Shown here: one piece after another, positions 45,890 to 54,915 of the stretch
Position numbering within the stretch: position 1 is the stretch's first letter
Layout: every line of letters begins with the position of its first letter
Assembly (NCBI RefSeq): GCF_900156315.1
Contig: NZ_FTNI01000020.1
Location: forward strand, 62,001 to 126,000
Direction: 5' to 3'
Length of the DNA: 64,000 nucleotides
From: Microbispora rosea
Lineage (GTDB): Bacteria > Actinomycetota > Actinomycetes > Streptosporangiales > Streptosporangiaceae
Made by a program: the position numbers and the translations under genes
The notes under the pieces: model-generated
The model's database searches: none
Seen by the model: the letters and a program-made list of their open reading frames with translations, nothing else
Told to the model about the DNA's origin: nothing

Positions 45890-46522
45890 CACCCCACCCG
45901 AGAACAGGTGCGGACGCCGTGCGAACTCCCGGCACAGCTCGTCGAACAACGGCAGCAGTGCCGGGCAGCTCATACGTATCTTCCGCCTGGCCGTGATCTC
46001 CGTGCGCTTGTACGCCGCCCAGGTCGGCCGCAGCGGATGGTGGTCGGCCAGCAGCACGTTGACGTGGGGGAGCAGCTTGTCGAGGGCGTAGACGAACCTG
46101 CTCTCCGGGTCGTGCTGCGCCGTGTAGCCGTACAGGTCCTCCACCAGCCAGGGGAACGTCCCGCCGAAGTCACGGCTGATGATCTCCCGCGCCTCCTCCT
46201 CGCGTACGGCCTTCTTCTCGCGTTCGGCCGGGCCGGCGTAGACCGAGACGTCCCCCGCGTGGACCTCGGGCAGGTCGTGGACCAGCGCGTACCTGGCGAC
46301 CCTGCCCGGGTCCAGGGCGGGGTCGATCAGCGGGGCGAGACAGACCGCGGCCAGGCCCAGGGCGAAGGAGTGCTCCGCGTCGTTCTCCTGCCGGGTGACG
46401 TCCTGCGGCGCCACCGAGGACCGTTCGATCGCGTACGGAGGGAATACCAGTTCGCGCATGAGGGCCATCAGAGTGTTCGCGCCGACCGGGGAGCCGGTGT
46501 TTTCCGCGTCGTCCCTCGCCAT
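45677..46522 (-). CDS. HD-domain hydrolase, YfbR/5'-nucleotidase-like
   Basis: 281 residues from ATG 46522 (GAGGG 7 nt upstream). HD motifs: ENDAEHSFALGL (His), YALVHDLPEVHAGD (His-Asp) and VYALDKLLPH (Asp), as in YfbR/HDDC2 deoxynucleotide 5'-nucleotidases of ~200 residues. The conserved part ends near residue 205. The remaining ~75 residues are low-complexity Gly/Asp/Arg/His and are read antisense to the membrane segment of the 44777-45889 gene, so the tail is likely read-through sequence with little function. Confidence 0.85.
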   Translation of the reverse strand: MARDDAENTGSPVGANTLMALMRELVFPPYAIERSSVAPQDVTRQENDAEHSFALGLAAVCLAPLIDPALDPGRVARYALVHDLPEVHAGDVSVYAGPAEREKKAVREEEAREIISRDFGGTFPWLVEDLYGYTAQHDPESRFVYALDKLLPHVNVLLADHHPLRPTWAAYKRTEITARRKIRMSCPALLPLFDELCREFARRPHLFSGGVSPGVGDDDVRDGEQGRSADGAQHPQRQLDARPEHGGQGDEEGPGRAGRHPREETRPRAAHDHGKSGARRQ

Positions 46523-47188
46523 CGGGCCGCCCTCGCATTGTTCGCCCGCACGCGGCCGCGGCGTTTCGCGCACGGCCTGATTCCCAGCGTAGCCGACCAT
46601 TCATCGACGCCGTGGGAAGTGTTTCCCAGGGAATGGCCGCGCGAGCCGAATGCCTGTTCGGTAATCGGCATTTCCGCATTTCAGGCCGCATAGTCCTTGA
46701 GAGTTATCGAGGTGGCCGCCTTGGTGCTCAGCTTGTCGAGCATCCCTATCAGCGGCCCGGCGGTGAGCACCCGGTAGGCCAGATTGCGCCGCAGGATCGC
46801 GCCCCGCGTCACCGGGGCGAGGAACGAGCCCGCGTTGCCCGCGACCCGCTGGCACGCCTTGGCGAACCCCCTGATCGTCCGCTCGTACTCGGGGAACGCG
46901 GAAGGTCACCTCCACGCCGTCCGGGGTCTCGGTCATGGACGCGATGGAGTCGCCGAAGACGTACTTCACGTCGTCCCCGGTCAGGTCGTACAGCACACGG
47001 GCGAGGTCGCCGCGCAGGATCTCCACCTCGCCGCCGGCGAACTCCACGGGCAGCCCGACCACCTGGTCGCCGCGCGCGTCGACCAGCCGCCACGGGCCGG
47101 GGTCGGTGCGCAGGCGGCGGATCTCGTCGAGGACGCCCATCCGCCGCAGCACGCTCATGCCACCTCCTCGCCTGGCGGCTCGGGGTCG

Positions 47189-47239
47189 CATGAGCGAATC
47201 GCACTGTGCTTATTGATTCGCTCGCTCCGCTCGCTCATG
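47189..47239. repeat. Short palindromic repeat element inserted in the monooxygenase pseudogene
   Basis: GAGCGAATC (47192-47200) pairs with GATTCGCTC (47215-47223), and outer CATGAGCG/CGCTCATG arms lie at both ends. The iterated GCGAGCGGAGCGAGC core encodes the run SERSER. It looks like a REP/MITE-type dispersed element. Confidence 0.6.
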
Positions 47240-47308
47240 TGCACCGCCCCCCGGAAGTCGACCGCCTGGCCGCCCTCGCGCGGGGCGGGGCCCGCTCGAA
47301 CCCCGGGC

Positions 47309-47346
47309 CCCGCGAAAAGTCCGAGCTTGCGAGGAGTTTTCGCGGG
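47309..47346. repeat. Second palindromic element in the monooxygenase pseudogene
   Basis: CCCGCGAAAA (47309-47318) pairs perfectly with TTTTCGCGGG (47337-47346) around an 18-nt centre. It interrupts the conserved N-terminal segment between GFAPTV and GGQAVDF. Different in sequence from the element 70 bp away. Confidence 0.65.
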
Positions 47347-47562
47347 TGGGGCCACGGTGGGGGCGAAGCCATGCCGGCGCAGCCAGTAGGCGAGGGCGGG
47401 GCCGGCGATGCTCGCGCCGGAGATCAGAACCGATCGGGTCGTCATGTCGCGCTCCTCTGATCCGAGGCCGCGCTGGTGTCGCGGCCATGGGAGGAGCGTC
47501 ACCCCCGGCGCTGATGGGCCGCCCACCGGCGGCTGACCGGACCTTAACGGCCCCTGACCGGA

Positions 47563-48963
47563 TCACATGTTGATCATGTGCCCGGCCAGGCCGTGGATCG
47601 CCTCCTTCACCGCCTCGCCCAGGGTCGGGTGGGCGTGGACGTTGCGCGCCACCTCGTGCACGGTGAGGTCCCACTGCTGGGCCAGGGTCAGCTCGGGCAG
47701 CAGCTCGGTCACCTCGGGCCCGATGAGGTGGGCGCCGAGGATCTCGCCGTACTTCGCGTCGCTGAGGACCTTGACGAACCCGGTCGGGTCGCCCAGGCCG
47801 TGCGCCTTCCCGTTGGCCGTGAACGGGAACTTGACCACCTTCACGTCGAAGCCCTGCTCGCGCGCCTGGGCCTCGGTGTAGCCGAAGCTCGCGATCTGCG
47901 GCTGGCAGTAGGTCGCCCTGGGGATCATCACGTAGTCGAGCTCCATCGTCTCGGCGCCCGCGATCGTCTCGGCGGCGATGATGCCCATCGACTCGGCGGC
48001 GTGCGCCAGCATGAGCTTCGCGGTGACGTCCCCGATGGCGAAGATGTGCGGCACGTTCGTGCGGCAGCGGCCGTCCACGGCGATCGCGCCCCGCTCGGTC
48101 AGCCGTACGCCGGTGTGCTCCAGGCCGTATCCCTCGACACGCGGCTGGAAGCCGATGGCCTGCAGCACCTTGTCGGCCTCCAGCACGGACGTCTCGCCGT
48201 TCCTGGAGACCGTGACCCGCACCTTGTCGCCGCTGTCGTCGATCGACTCGACCCGGGTGGAGGTCAGCACCTCGATGCCGAGCCGCCGGTAGCGCCGCGC
48301 GAGCTCCGCCGACACCTCCTGGTCCTCCAGCGGCACCATCCGGTCGAGGAACTCGACGATCGTGACCTTCACGCCGTAGTTGTGCAGCACGTACGCGAAC
48401 TCGACGCCGATCGCGCCGGCGCCCGCGATGACCACGCTCTCCGGCAGCGCCTCGCTGAGGATCTGCTCCTCGTACGTCACCACGCGCTCCGACAGGGACG
48501 TCCCCGGCAGCAGGCGGGTCGTCGCCCCCGCCGCGATGATGCAGTGGTCGAATGTCACCGTCCGCACCGAGCCGTCCGCGCCGCGCACCTCCATGGAGTC
48601 CGGCCCGGTGAAGGTGCCCCGGCCGTCGTACTCGGTGATGCCGTTCTTCTTCATCAGGTAGTGGACGCCCTTGACCCGCCCGTCCGCGACCTGGCGGCTG
48701 CGGCGGAAGGCCGCGCCGTAGTCGAGCGTGATCGGGCCGTCCACCTGGATGCCGAACGTCTTGGTCTCGTTCGTGAGGATGTGGGCGAGCTCGGCGTTGC
48801 GCAGCAGCGCCTTGGAAGGGATGCATCCGACGTTGAGGCAGACACCACCCCAGTAGCGCTCCTCGACGACCGCTGTGCTGAGCCCGAGCTGGGCCGAGCG
48901 GACCGCGGCGGTGTAGCCGCCGGGCCCCGCGCCGAGGACCACGACATCGTAATGATCGGTCAT
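47563..48963 (-). CDS. lpdA: Dihydrolipoyl dehydrogenase
   Basis: The 466-residue protein has FAD motif [10 protein letters not shown], the redox disulfide [19 protein letters not shown] motif [24 protein letters not shown], and the C-terminal interface HAHPTLGEA with the catalytic His-Glu. It regenerates lipoamide in 2-oxoacid dehydrogenase or glycine cleavage complexes. No E1/E2 genes adjoin it, as is common in actinobacteria. ATG 48963 gives the canonical N-terminus; longer frames add Arg-rich residues. Confidence 0.95.
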   Translation of the reverse strand: MTDHYDVVVLGAGPGGYTAAVRSAQLGLSTAVVEERYWGGVCLNVGCIPSKALLRNAELAHILTNETKTFGIQVDGPITLDYGAAFRRSRQVADGRVKGVHYLMKKNGITEYDGRGTFTGPDSMEVRGADGSVRTVTFDHCIIAAGATTRLLPGTSLSERVVTYEEQILSEALPESVVIAGAGAIGVEFAYVLHNYGVKVTIVEFLDRMVPLEDQEVSAELARRYRRLGIEVLTSTRVESIDDSGDKVRVTVSRNGETSVLEADKVLQAIGFQPRVEGYGLEHTGVRLTERGAIAVDGRCRTNVPHIFAIGDVTAKLMLAHAAESMGIIAAETIAGAETMELDYVMIPRATYCQPQIASFGYTEAQAREQGFDVKVVKFPFTANGKAHGLGDPTGFVKVLSDAKYGEILGAHLIGPEVTELLPELTLAQQWDLTVHEVARNVHAHPTLGEAVKEAIHGLAGHMINM

Positions 48964-49091
48964 GCACCGGACCCTACGCCGCCGCGCGCCCCCGGCGGGG
49001 AAGGGGGTGCCCACCAGGCGCCGAGCCGGAGGATGGACCGGACCGCGGCGGGTAGGGGCCCCTACGTCGACAGAGGGAGGAGTGACGGATC

Positions 49092-49490
49092 ATGACCGAG
49101 TTCGAGCGGTCCCGCAGGATGCCCGCCCCGGCCGACCAGGTGTTCCGGCAGGCGTGCGACGTCGGCAAACTCGATCTCTGGATGCCCCGTGAGCTGCACG
49201 TACACGCCGAGGAGCCGCCCGCGGTCACCGTCCACGAGGACGAGACGGGTCAGGACGAACGCGCGCTGCTGCGGGCCGAGCAGGACCAGTTGCGGATGGA
49301 GTGGGGCACCCGCGACGTGGACCGGTACGCCGGATGGCTGCAGGTCGCCGGAATCGACGACGACAGCAGCGACGTGACGGTCCACCTGTCCTTCTTCGAC
49401 GAGCGGCACGCGCCCCCCGCCGAGGCGGTGGAGCAGGCGCTGGACGACAGCCTCGAACGGCTGGCCGAGCAGGTGCGTCAGGCGGCCTGA
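49092..49490 (+). CDS. SRPBCC-like small protein
   Basis: The 132-residue protein begins MTEFERSRRMPAPADQVFRQA, followed by DVGKLDLWMPRELHVHAEE and a C-terminal amphipathic helix (AVEQALDDSLERLAEQVRQ), as in short SRPBCC proteins. GGAGG lies ~10 nt before ATG 49092. Divergent from lpd with 128 bp between. Ligand unknown. Confidence 0.82.
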   Translation: MTEFERSRRMPAPADQVFRQACDVGKLDLWMPRELHVHAEEPPAVTVHEDETGQDERALLRAEQDQLRMEWGTRDVDRYAGWLQVAGIDDDSSDVTVHLSFFDERHAPPAEAVEQALDDSLERLAEQVRQAA

Positions 49491-49516
49491 CCGGCCTCCC
49501 GCCCGGCCCGCTCGGG

Positions 49517-49774
49517 CTACTCCGCGTTCCCGCCGTGGTCCGGGCCGTCCGCGTCCGCGGAACGACCCGGGTGGCCCGGGCCGGCGGGCGGGGAGGGCGG
49601 CAGCGGCGGGGTGAACGCGGAGGCCCGGGCGCCGGCCAGGCCGAGAACCTGGCGGATCCACGCCTCCAGGCTCGTCGGGTCCGGCGGGATCACCGGGCCC
49701 TGCTCGTTCTGGCCGCTCTGCCTGTTCTGCCCGCTCTGCTCGCCGCGCCCCCGCCCGGAAGCCGCCGTGGTCAC
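49517..49774 (-). CDS. Possible small protein after the LLM oxidoreductase
   Basis: An 85-codon frame starts at GTG 49774, 4 bp after the LLM stop, with GGGA 7 nt upstream. The product has a Gln/Asn-rich start, a short amphipathic segment (SLEAWIRQVLGLAG) and a Pro-rich end. It could be translationally coupled to the LLM gene, but composition is low-complexity and no homologue is recognised. Confidence 0.35.
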   Translation of the reverse strand: MTTAASGRGRGEQSGQNRQSGQNEQGPVIPPDPTSLEAWIRQVLGLAGARASAFTPPLPPSPPAGPGHPGRSADADGPDHGGNAE

Positions 49775-49778
49775 GACG

Positions 49779-50702
49779 TCATCCCAGGAGAGCGGGGGCC
49801 AGCAGCCGCAGGTGCTCGATCTGCGTGCCGACCGAGCCGGCCAGTGGTTGCACGCACACGTGGTCGGCCCCCGCGTCGTGGTGGGCGCGTACCCGCTCGG
49901 CGATCGTCTCCGGCTCGCCCCAGACCACGATCGCGTCGATGAGCCGGTCGCTGCCCCCGCCCGCGAAGTCGTCGTCGGAGAAGCCCAGTTCGCGCAGGTT
50001 GTTGGTGTAGTTGGGCAGGGAGAGATACATGGCGGCGTACTCGCGGGCGATCTCCCGTGCGCGGTCCGGGTCCGTCTCGACCACCACGGCCTGCTCCGGG
50101 GCGAGGACCGGGTCCGGACCGAGGATCTCGCGGGCCTTCGCGCTGTGCTCGGGCGGCACGAAATAGGTGTGGGCGCCCTGGGTGCGCCGCGCCGCCAGTT
50201 TGAGCATCCGATGCCGGAGCGCCGCGAGCATCCGGGGCGGCGTCTCCGTCTGCGGGAGCTCGATCGAAGCCCGGTCCATCCCGTCGAGGTAGTCCCACAT
50301 GTACGCGAGCGGCGCCGAGTAGTCGTGGCCGCGAGGGGTGACCAGCGGCTTGTGGCTGACACCGAGGCCGAGCACGAACCGCTGGTCCCACGCCTCCGCG
50401 AGGGTCGCGGCGGCGTTGGCGGCGGCGACGGGGTCGCGGCCGTAGATGTTGGCGATGCCCGTGGCCACGTGCAGCCGCGCGGTGGCCGACAGCAACAGCG
50501 CGGCGTGCGTGAAGGCCTCTCGCCCGAACGGGGTCTCGCCGATCCACAGCGCCGGGTATCCGAGTTCCTCGATCTCCGCCGCGGCACTCCTGGCCTCCGC
50601 CGCGGGGATCGCCGCCAGAGAGGACAGCCACACTCCCGTACGGCCGAGGCGACGCCTCAGCTGGGACGGTTCCACGGTGGGCGGTTGCGTGCGCTCGGCC
50701 AT
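49779..50702 (-). CDS. LLM-class F420-dependent oxidoreductase
   Basis: The 307-residue protein has the luciferase-like TIM-barrel pattern: IEELGYPALWIGETPFGREAF, RLHVATGIANIYGRDP, FVLGLGVSHKPLV, and the late AGADHVCVQPL. It matches the short LLM subfamily annotated as probable F420-dependent. ATG 50702 has AAGGAG 7 nt upstream. Substrate unknown. Confidence 0.9.
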   Translation of the reverse strand: MAERTQPPTVEPSQLRRRLGRTGVWLSSLAAIPAAEARSAAAEIEELGYPALWIGETPFGREAFTHAALLLSATARLHVATGIANIYGRDPVAAANAAATLAEAWDQRFVLGLGVSHKPLVTPRGHDYSAPLAYMWDYLDGMDRASIELPQTETPPRMLAALRHRMLKLAARRTQGAHTYFVPPEHSAKAREILGPDPVLAPEQAVVVETDPDRAREIAREYAAMYLSLPNYTNNLRELGFSDDDFAGGGSDRLIDAIVVWGEPETIAERVRAHHDAGADHVCVQPLAGSVGTQIEHLRLLAPALLG

Positions 50703-51080
50703 CCGGACGCTCCTTGTCTGTCACGCGAGATCGGGCGAAGGGGGCGGTGCGGGGACGTCGCCCCCGCGGGCCGGACGGCCGCGCCGGCGGGCGTCGCAGC
50801 CTCAGCATGGCATCGCGCGCGCCGGTGACCTCGGCACCTCCCCGCGATCGGTTCACGTGTCGGGGCGCACCGCCGCGCCCGTACGGCTTATTCCGATTTC
50901 CCCGAATCCTGCGGTTCATCCGCGTTGGTGGTGGATTCGCCCCGAGGGTGGCGTGAGGCCTGTGAGCCGCAACCCACGAAACGGCAAAGGCCTGTCCTGG
51001 ATCTTCGCGTCCGGGCGGCGGGGCCGCCGTCGCCGCGTGTGTCCTTGGAGCCGACTCGCTCACTTCTCAGGAGGCCGAAC
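50703..51080. other. Intergenic region between LLM and lipoprotein genes
   Basis: This 378-bp divergent promoter region contains no supported gene. Apart from AGGAGG at 51069-51074 for the lipoprotein gene I see no clear promoter, operator or hairpin. Confidence 0.5.
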
Positions 51081-51653
51081 ATGAGGAAACTGCTGTATGC
51101 CGGCGCGGTCGCGATCAGCCTGCTGGCCGCCGGATGCGGCGGTGCCGGCGACGAGGGCGCCAGCCGCGTCGCCAACGACCAGCTCAACGAGTCGCAGACG
51201 CCCGAGCCCTCCGAGAACACCTCGGAGACGACGCCGTCCGCCACCGGACACTCGGCGTCTCCGACATCTCCCGTCCAGGCGTCCCCCACAGGGCCCGCGC
51301 GCATCGACGCGGCGCCCACCTCGCTCGGCAGCGTGCTGGTCGGCGTGGACGGCCGCACGGTGTACCTGTTCACGAAGGACAAGGGCGGCGCCTCCGCCTG
51401 CACCCAGGCCTGCGCCGCCGCGTGGCCGCCCGTGCTCACCGCCGGCGCGCCGCAGGCCGGCACGGGCGTGCACGCGAACCTGCTCGGGACGCTCCACCGG
51501 GAGGACGGCACCACGCAGGTGACCTACAACAAGCACCCGCTCTACTACTACGCGAAGGACCAGAAGGCCGGCGACGTGCTCGGCCAGGACGTGAAGGACT
51601 TCGGCGGCGAGTGGTACGCCGTCACCCCCCAGGGCAAGAAGGCCAAGCGCTAA
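51081..51653 (+). CDS. COG4315-type secreted lipoprotein
   Basis: The 190-residue protein has a lipobox (LLAAGC, Cys19), a Thr/Ser/Pro-rich linker to ~75, then two copies of the COG4315 secreted repeat: GVDGRTVYLFTKDKGGASACTQACAAAWPP, split here as VYLFTKDKGG and CTQACAAAWPP, and a second unit around HPLYYYAKDQKAGDVLGQ. Such proteins sit on the outer membrane face; function unknown, sometimes linked to heme or redox stress. AGGAGG is 6 nt before ATG 51081. Confidence 0.88.
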   Translation: MRKLLYAGAVAISLLAAGCGGAGDEGASRVANDQLNESQTPEPSENTSETTPSATGHSASPTSPVQASPTGPARIDAAPTSLGSVLVGVDGRTVYLFTKDKGGASACTQACAAAWPPVLTAGAPQAGTGVHANLLGTLHREDGTTQVTYNKHPLYYYAKDQKAGDVLGQDVKDFGGEWYAVTPQGKKAKR

Positions 51654-51751
51654 TTCCTTGGCCTGGCCATGCTGTGCGGAAGCCGGGCGAGCAGGGCCGA
51701 CGACTGCCCGCGCTCGTCCGGCGAACAGCCGCCTTCCCGGCCCGTTTTCCG

Positions 51752-51779
51752 ATCCGCCTTCCCCTGCGGGAGGGCGGAT
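51752..51779 (+). terminator. Terminator of the COG4315 lipoprotein gene
   Basis: ATCCGCCTTCCC (51752-51763) pairs with GGGAGGGCGGAT (51768-51779) with one G-U pair and a 4-nt loop, followed by TTCTC. It lies 99 bp after the stop codon. Confidence 0.75.
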
Positions 51780-51922
51780 TTCTCATGCCCGTCGCAGTAC
51801 GGGCGGCCCACCCTTCCGGCAACCCTCGGGTTCACCTGGCTACCACTGCGTGGAGCCCACTAGGCTTAGGGGCACTCCGCCCTGTGTCCGCGGCCGCTTC
51901 ATCATTTGAAAGTGGGCTCGCG

Positions 51923-52396
51923 ATGGCATCGGACGCGCCGTCTGTTCTCGAGAACGTCCTCACCGGCATGGCCGGCCTCTTCGGGGTCGACGGCGCCGCG
52001 TTGATGCTGCTCGACGGCCAGGACCGCCTCCGTGCCGTCGGGGCGACCGACGACGACGGCCTGCTGCTGGAGTCCGCCCAGGAGTCCGTGGGCGACGGTC
52101 CCGCCATCGAGAGCGCCGCCAGCGGCGGCCTCGTCGCGATCCCCGACCTGCACGCCGCGAGGCCCATGGGGTTCCCGCACGTGGCCGTCCACGCCCCGCC
52201 GGTCCGGGCCGTCCTCTCCGTGCCGCTCATCGAGGATCGCGAACTCATCGGCGTCCTGGATTTCTACACCCGCGACGGGCGCGTGTGGGACCGCACGGAG
52301 GCGGAGGCCGGATCACGCCTCGGCGAGCTGCTGGTCATCGTTCTTCAGGTCCTGGCAGAGATCAGGACTGATCGAGCCCCCTCCGGGCAGTTGTGA
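51923..52396 (+). CDS. GAF-domain protein
   Basis: The 157-residue protein is a single GAF domain: VLTGMAGLFGVDGAALMLLD, then AVGATDDDGLLLESAQESVGDGPAIES and RAVLSVPLIEDRELIGVLDFY. It binds a small ligand or another protein. ATG 51923 is used; GTG 51884 is an alternative. A TAGGCT box lies near 51863. It leads a sensory group with the GAF-ANTAR and STAS genes. Confidence 0.85.
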   Translation: MASDAPSVLENVLTGMAGLFGVDGAALMLLDGQDRLRAVGATDDDGLLLESAQESVGDGPAIESAASGGLVAIPDLHAARPMGFPHVAVHAPPVRAVLSVPLIEDRELIGVLDFYTRDGRVWDRTEAEAGSRLGELLVIVLQVLAEIRTDRAPSGQL

Positions 52397-52462
52397 TGGC
52401 TGAATCGGCGCCTCTTCCCCAGGCCACGGCGGTGCGAGGTGAGGTTCACGAGAGGATACGGA

Positions 52463-53191
52463 ATGACCCATATCGATCCTGAGGCTCTTGTCGCCAGCCT
52501 GCGACGTCTGCAGAAGGACAGGGCGGCGACCGGGATCGTGCACCACCTTGAGCGCATCGTCCAAGTGGTGGACCGGCTTTTCGGATACTCCGGCGCCGGC
52601 CTGATGTTCGCCGAGGAGGACCGCACACTTCGCTACCTCTTCGCCACCGACGAGCGTGGCCGCAGCCTGGAGCGCGCTCAGGCGGTGACGGGCCAGGGCC
52701 CGTGCGTGGCGGCGTACGCGGGCGACACCGCGGTGACGACGGCCGACGTGCGGTCCGACCGGCGGTGGCCGGCCCTGCGCGAACTGCTGCATCCCGAGGT
52801 GCGCGGAGTGGCGGGAGTGCCGATCCGGCTCGGCGGCGTGCCCGTGGGCACCCTCAACGTCTACCAGGACGCGCCGCACGAGTGGCAGGAGAGCGACACC
52901 CAGGCCCTCCACGCGTACGCGCACGTGATCGAGCAGGTCCTCGTGGCGTCGATGGAGGCGGACGAGAAGGCGGTGCTCGCCGACCAGCTCCAGTACGCCC
53001 TCGACTACCGCGTCGTGATCGAGCGGGCCATCGGTTATCTCATGGGCAAGCACGACCTGACGGCCTCGCAGGCGTTCACCGGGCTGCGCAAGCAGGCCAG
53101 GGACAGCAGACGGAAGGTGTCCGAGCTCGCGGCGGAGCTGTTGGGCGAGCAGGGCCAGAGGAATGTTGCGAATCCAGACCACGTCGTCTGA
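52463..53191 (+). CDS. GAF-ANTAR transcription antitermination regulator
   Basis: The 242-residue protein has a GAF domain (~20-165; GQGPCVAAYAGDTAVTTADV, GVPVGTLNVYQDAP) and a C-terminal ANTAR RNA-binding domain (~180-232; YRVVIERAIGYLMGKHDLTAS ending AELL). ANTAR proteins bind paired hexanucleotide hairpins in nascent RNA and prevent termination. The gene overlaps the following STAS gene by 29 nt. Confidence 0.93.
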   Translation: MTHIDPEALVASLRRLQKDRAATGIVHHLERIVQVVDRLFGYSGAGLMFAEEDRTLRYLFATDERGRSLERAQAVTGQGPCVAAYAGDTAVTTADVRSDRRWPALRELLHPEVRGVAGVPIRLGGVPVGTLNVYQDAPHEWQESDTQALHAYAHVIEQVLVASMEADEKAVLADQLQYALDYRVVIERAIGYLMGKHDLTASQAFTGLRKQARDSRRKVSELAAELLGEQGQRNVANPDHVV

Positions 53192-53528
53192 GGCCGGCAT
53201 CCGCATGGCCGTGCACGGCGACCTCGACGTGTCCGCGGTGCCGGAGCTCCGTGCCTACCTGCGGCAGGTGCTGGGGACCCGCCGCCCCGGGCACGTCGAG
53301 GTCGACCTGGCCGGGGTCGGCTTCCTCGACTGCGCGGGCGCGCGGAGCCTCCTGTGGGCCGACGCGCGCGTGCGGGAGCAGGGCGGCCGCGCGACCTTCG
53401 TCCGCCCCACCCCGCCGGTGCTGCGGCTGCTGCGGCTGCTGGGCTTCGACTCCACGCTGACCATCCGGACGGCGTCGCACGTGCCGCTGCCTCAGCCCAC
53501 GGCCCAGGCCCATCCCCTGCCCGACTGA
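53163..53528 (+). CDS. STAS-domain (anti-sigma factor antagonist-like) protein
   Basis: The 121-residue protein is a STAS fold: GIRMAVHGDLDVSAVPELRAYL and VEVDLAGVGFLDCAGARSLLW. At the phosphorylation site the usual Ser/Thr of DSSG is Cys (DCAG), so kinase-controlled switching as in RsbV/SpoIIAA is unlikely. ATG 53163 lies inside the ANTAR gene, so translation is coupled. Confidence 0.88.
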   Translation: MLRIQTTSSEAGIRMAVHGDLDVSAVPELRAYLRQVLGTRRPGHVEVDLAGVGFLDCAGARSLLWADARVREQGGRATFVRPTPPVLRLLRLLGFDSTLTIRTASHVPLPQPTAQAHPLPD

Positions 53529-53580
53529 CCGGACGTACGGTCGTGGGCCCTGCGGGCCGAGGTGCGCCGTGACCGGGCGA

Positions 53581-53586
53581 TAGTCT
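53581..53586 (+). promoter_or_regulatory. -10 box (TAGTCT) of pyrD, leaderless
   Basis: TAGTCT ends 4 nt before GTG 53591 and 7 nt before ATG 53594, with no Shine-Dalgarno between. Transcription should start at the coding start. Confidence 0.5.
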
Positions 53587-53593
53587 TGCCGTG

Positions 53594-54646
53594 ATGTATC
53601 GACTCGTGTTCACGCAGGTCCTGAGCCGCCTCGACGCGGAGGCCGTCCACCACCTCACGATCAGGCTGCTCCGCCTGCTCGGGATGTTTCCGCCCCTCGT
53701 GCGGCTGCTGCACCGGCTGCTCGCGCCGAGGGCGGAGTCGCTGCGCGTCCAGGCGTTCGGCGTCCACTTCGCCTCGCCGTTCGGGCTCGCCGCCGGGTTC
53801 GACAAGGACGCCGGATGTGCCGAGCCGCTGTCGGCGCTCGGATTCGGATACGTCGAGGTCGGCACGATCACCGCGCACGCCCAGCCGGGCAACCCCCGGC
53901 CGCGGCTGTTCCGCCTGCTGGAGAGCCGGGCGATCATCAACCGGATGGGCTTCAACAACGCCGGTGCGGCGGCCGCCGCCAAGCGGCTGCGCAGGGTGCG
54001 CCACATCCCGGCCGTGGTCGGGGTCAACATCGGCAAGACCAAGGTCGTGCCCGAGTCCGAGGCCGTGCGCGACTACGTGGACAGCGCCCGCAGGCTCGCG
54101 CCGCTCGCCGACTACCTCGTGGTCAACGTGAGCTCGCCCAACACCCCGGGCCTGCGCGACCTGCAGGCCGTGGACCGCCTGCGCCCGCTGCTGTCGGCCG
54201 TGAAGGAGGCGGCCGGGCGCACCCCGCTGCTCGTGAAGATCGCGCCGGACCTGGCGGACGAGGACGTGGACGCCGTGGCCGAGCTCGCCGCGGAGCTCGG
54301 GCTGGCGGGGGTCATCGCGACCAACACCACGATCAGCCGCGAGGGCGTCGCGAGCACCGAGGCGGGCGGGCTGTCCGGACAGCCGCTCAAGGCCCGCTCG
54401 CTGGAGGTGCTGCGCCGCCTGCGCCAGAAGGCCGGCGACCGGCTCACGCTCGTCTCGGTCGGCGGCGTGGAGGACGTCGACGACGTCTGGGAGCGGCTGC
54501 TCGCCGGCGCGACCCTCGTGCAGGGATACACCGGCCTGATCTACGAAGGCCCCTTCTGGCCGTCCCGGATCAACCGCCAGCTCGCCCGCCGGCTGCGCCG
54601 GCACGGCTACGGCTCGGTCCGCGAGATCGTCGGCCGCACCGCATGA
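53594..54646 (+). CDS. pyrD: Dihydroorotate dehydrogenase (quinone), class 2
   Basis: The 350-residue protein has the class 2 N-terminal membrane-associating helices ([18 protein letters not shown]), then [39 protein letters not shown] with the catalytic Ser, [23 protein letters not shown] and [13 protein letters not shown] for FMN. It oxidises dihydroorotate to orotate with quinone. ATG 53594 directly follows GTG 53591; both are possible leaderless starts. Housekeeping gene of UMP synthesis. Confidence 0.96.
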   Translation: MYRLVFTQVLSRLDAEAVHHLTIRLLRLLGMFPPLVRLLHRLLAPRAESLRVQAFGVHFASPFGLAAGFDKDAGCAEPLSALGFGYVEVGTITAHAQPGNPRPRLFRLLESRAIINRMGFNNAGAAAAAKRLRRVRHIPAVVGVNIGKTKVVPESEAVRDYVDSARRLAPLADYLVVNVSSPNTPGLRDLQAVDRLRPLLSAVKEAAGRTPLLVKIAPDLADEDVDAVAELAAELGLAGVIATNTTISREGVASTEAGGLSGQPLKARSLEVLRRLRQKAGDRLTLVSVGGVEDVDDVWERLLAGATLVQGYTGLIYEGPFWPSRINRQLARRLRRHGYGSVREIVGRTA

Positions 54647-54675
54647 ATCCCCTTTCCCCGGAAACGGAGAGCGCC

Positions 54676-54873
54676 ATGAGCGTCAAGACCTACACCGTGC
54701 AGGGCATGACCTGCGGCCACTGCGTGAGCTCGGTCAAGGAGGAGGTCGGCGAGATCCCCGGTGTCACCGGCGTCGACGTCGACCTGGACAGCGGCCGGCT
54801 CGACGTCTCCGGCGACGTCGCCGACGACGCCGTGCGCAAGGCGGTCGAGGAGGCCGGCTACACCCTCGTGTGA
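54676..54873 (+). CDS. copZ: Heavy-metal-associated (CopZ-like) metallochaperone
   Basis: The 65-residue HMA-domain protein has the metal-binding motif GMTCGHC near residue 10 and ends with VEEAGYTLV. It binds Cu(I) and normally hands it to a P-type ATPase; none is in the window. GGAGA lies 5 nt before ATG 54676. Confidence 0.93.
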   Translation: MSVKTYTVQGMTCGHCVSSVKEEVGEIPGVTGVDVDLDSGRLDVSGDVADDAVRKAVEEAGYTLV

Positions 54874-54915
54874 GCGCTCTGCCGCGCCCATGCCGTGATC
54901 GATAAGGTGACCGGC

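Larger units (their letters stand above)
46681..47445 (-). pseudogene. FAD-dependent monooxygenase pseudogene (insertions, deletion, frameshift)
   Basis: It starts well: GAGGAG then ATG 47445 and MTTRSVLISGASIAGPALAYW, the FAD-binding N-terminus of aromatic-ring/TetX-type monooxygenases. A palindromic element then interrupts the frame (47309-47346), the frame recovers at GGQAVDFRGAVHM, and a second element (47189-47239) breaks it. MSVLRRMGVLDEIRRLR ... ILRGDLARVLYDL follows in another frame. After EVTF the middle of the gene is missing, and the C-terminus (EYERTIRGFAKAC ... SITLKDYAA) appears in a third frame up to a TGA at 46681. A normal gene would be ~1.2 kb. Clearly non-functional. Confidence 0.88.
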
